A stretch of DNA of 5,843 nt from a bacterium (GTDB lineage: Bacteria; Electryoneota; RPQS01): positions 1-5,843 of the forward strand of contig JAQTRJ010000159.1 in assembly GCA_028711875.1 (NCBI GenBank), given 5' to 3'. The notes under the pieces are model-generated. The model had not been told where the DNA came from, made no database searches, and was given only the letters and a program-made list of their open reading frames with translations. The first letter of the stretch is position 1, and each line of letters starts with the position of its first letter. The position numbers and the translations under genes were made by a program. Shown here in pieces: positions 4,756 through 5,843 of this stretch.

Positions 4756-5843
4756 CTACTTGAGGAACAGCAGTTTCATGGTCTGTGAGAAGCTGCCGCT
4801 GGTCATCGTATACATGTACACGCCGGTGGGCAGTGCGTTCGCGTTCCAGGAAATCGTGTGCGAACCGGCCGTCATCGTTTCGCTCAGCACGGTGGCCACT
4901 TCCCGTCCGGTCAGATCGAACACCTTCAGCGTCACATAATCGGCCGCCGGAATGCTGAACGTGAAGTTGGTTTGGCTGTTGAACGGGTTCGGATAGTTCT
5001 GGGACAAACTGTAGACGGTCACGGCTTCGGGATGCTCGCTCGGCGTGGCTTCCACCACCACCGACTGCCCGTCCACGTTGTACACGTTCAGGCTGCCGTT
5101 GATATCCCGGGTGTGCAGTTTGTAGAAATAGGTGTGACCGTTTTCCACGTCGGTGTCCACGAATTCATAGTCGTGACGTTCCGACGTCGTGCCCGCCGCG
5201 TTCAGGTTGCCGACCGTGTGATACATGCCGTCGCGGGAGTCGGCGCGGGAGATGATGAACTTCTCGGTCTCGATTTCGCTGGCCGTCGCCCAGTTCAGCG
5301 TGACCCGGCTGTCCTGACCGGAGACCGCGCTGAAGCCAAGCATCTCCACCGGGAGATAGAACTCGCTCCGCCAGATGCAGACGCAGCCCGGCCACGAGTC
5401 GCAGTAGTTGATGATGAGCTGCAGAACGCAGTTCGGGCGAACCCGCTTGAACCACTGCATCACGCTCCAGTCCACCGCGTCGCAGTCGGGATCGTTGCAG
5501 TGCGTTTCCGCCGGATCGCAGCCGTTGGTGACCGTCACTTCGAGCACGCTGGGATCGGGATAGTAGCCGGCATTTTCGCAGGCCACCGGAATCACGTACG
5601 ATCCGTGGCAGAGCCATGCGCAATAGGTCAGTCCGCGAGTGATAATCAGCGGCAGATCGGCGGTACAATCGCTGGCGTACGTGTAGGAACCTTCACGCTC
5701 GATTCCGTCCACGATTGTGAACAGAGAATCTACCAGCGGAGGCAGAACCGACGGGCCGTCGCCGGGATAGTCAATGGTGACGGTCGCCGTAAACACGTTC
5801 CACACGCCGTTTTCCAGATCAATCTGGCGTTCGGGATCGGGAT
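4756..5843 (-). CDS. Secreted Cys-rich T9SS cargo protein, 5' truncated by window end
   Basis: The frame is open from the stop at 4756-4758 to the window end. It has at least 362 residues with no start or signal peptide inside. The GTG at 5805 is internal, since the frame continues upstream as PDPERQIDLENG before it. Numbering from that GTG, residues 47-143 hold eleven cysteines (47, 62, 66, 76, 96, 103, 108, 126, 135, 141, 143) in the same pattern as the downstream gene. Residues about 155-255 are fibronectin-III-like (EMLGFSAVSGQDSRVTLNWA, TASEIETEKFIISR, a YFYKLHTRDINGS strand). Residues 266-349 are the T9SS type A sorting domain, with LSQNYPNPFNSQTNFTF, GREVATVL and the ending MKLLFLK. 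It has at least 45 residues before the Cys domain that its neighbour lacks. It is presumably secreted or surface-attached. The binding target is unknown. Confidence 0.87.
   Translation of the reverse strand, partial: PDPERQIDLENGVWNVFTATVTIDYPGDGPSVLPPLVDSLFTIVDGIEREGSYTYASDCTADLPLIITRGLTYCAWLCHGSYVIPVACENAGYYPDPSVLEVTVTNGCDPAETHCNDPDCDAVDWSVMQWFKRVRPNCVLQLIINYCDSWPGCVCIWRSEFYLPVEMLGFSAVSGQDSRVTLNWATASEIETEKFIISRADSRDGMYHTVGNLNAAGTTSERHDYEFVDTDVENGHTYFYKLHTRDINGSLNVYNVDGQSVVVEATPSEHPEAVTVYSLSQNYPNPFNSQTNFTFSIPAADYVTLKVFDLTGREVATVLSETMTAGSHTISWNANALPTGVYMYTMTSGSFSQTMKLLFLK

Noticed and set aside
5803..5805. GTG as the start codon of the upstream T9SS cargo gene
   Set aside because: The frame stays open past it to the window end with plausible protein sequence, and a secreted protein would need a signal peptide, which is absent after this GTG.

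Overview
The window is GC-rich, bacterial and gene-dense. It carries an E. coli-type flagellar stator pair (MotA/MotB) close to two secreted proteins that end in a type A C-terminal sorting domain of the type IX secretion system (T9SS). Ordinary Bacteroidota have T9SS but usually no flagella. A flagellated, GC-rich organism with T9SS cargo of the NYPNPFN type points to another lineage of the FCB superphylum (Zixibacteria, KSB1 or similar candidate phyla). That placement is inferred. The first 14 bases are leftover Illumina adapter, so this is an assembled, probably metagenomic, contig whose left end is a true contig end.

Layout. Bases 15-289 (minus) hold the N-terminal 91 residues of a probable RecB/AddB-like nuclease-helicase protein cut by the contig end. 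A 444-base divergent intergenic region (290-733) follows. It holds a nested inverted repeat, three tandem copies of a 31-bp unit, a composite element with two strong G/C-run hairpins, a good sigma-54 (-24/-12) promoter candidate and a possible 15-codon leader ORF. Bases 734-3602 (plus) form a tightly coupled operon motA-motB-HD-GYP-like gene, in which both junctions are ATGA overlaps. The operon ends at a perfect 14-bp stem terminator (3628-3658) that probably works in both directions. On the minus strand, 3686-4693 encodes a complete T9SS cargo protein. Upstream of it, 4756 to the window end encodes a second, related one that is truncated at its 5' end.

How they work together. MotA4MotB2 would form the ion-driven, probably proton-driven, stator of the flagellar motor. 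The third gene, translationally coupled to motB, has a receiver-like N-terminus and an HD-GYP domain in which nearly all metal ligands and the HD and GYP signatures are replaced. It is probably not a c-di-GMP phosphodiesterase, but could be a ligand-binding or protein-binding regulator of the motor. The two T9SS cargo proteins share a Cys-rich N-terminal domain with conserved cysteine spacing, followed by a fibronectin-III-like domain and the sorting domain. I cannot assign that Cys-rich domain to a known family.
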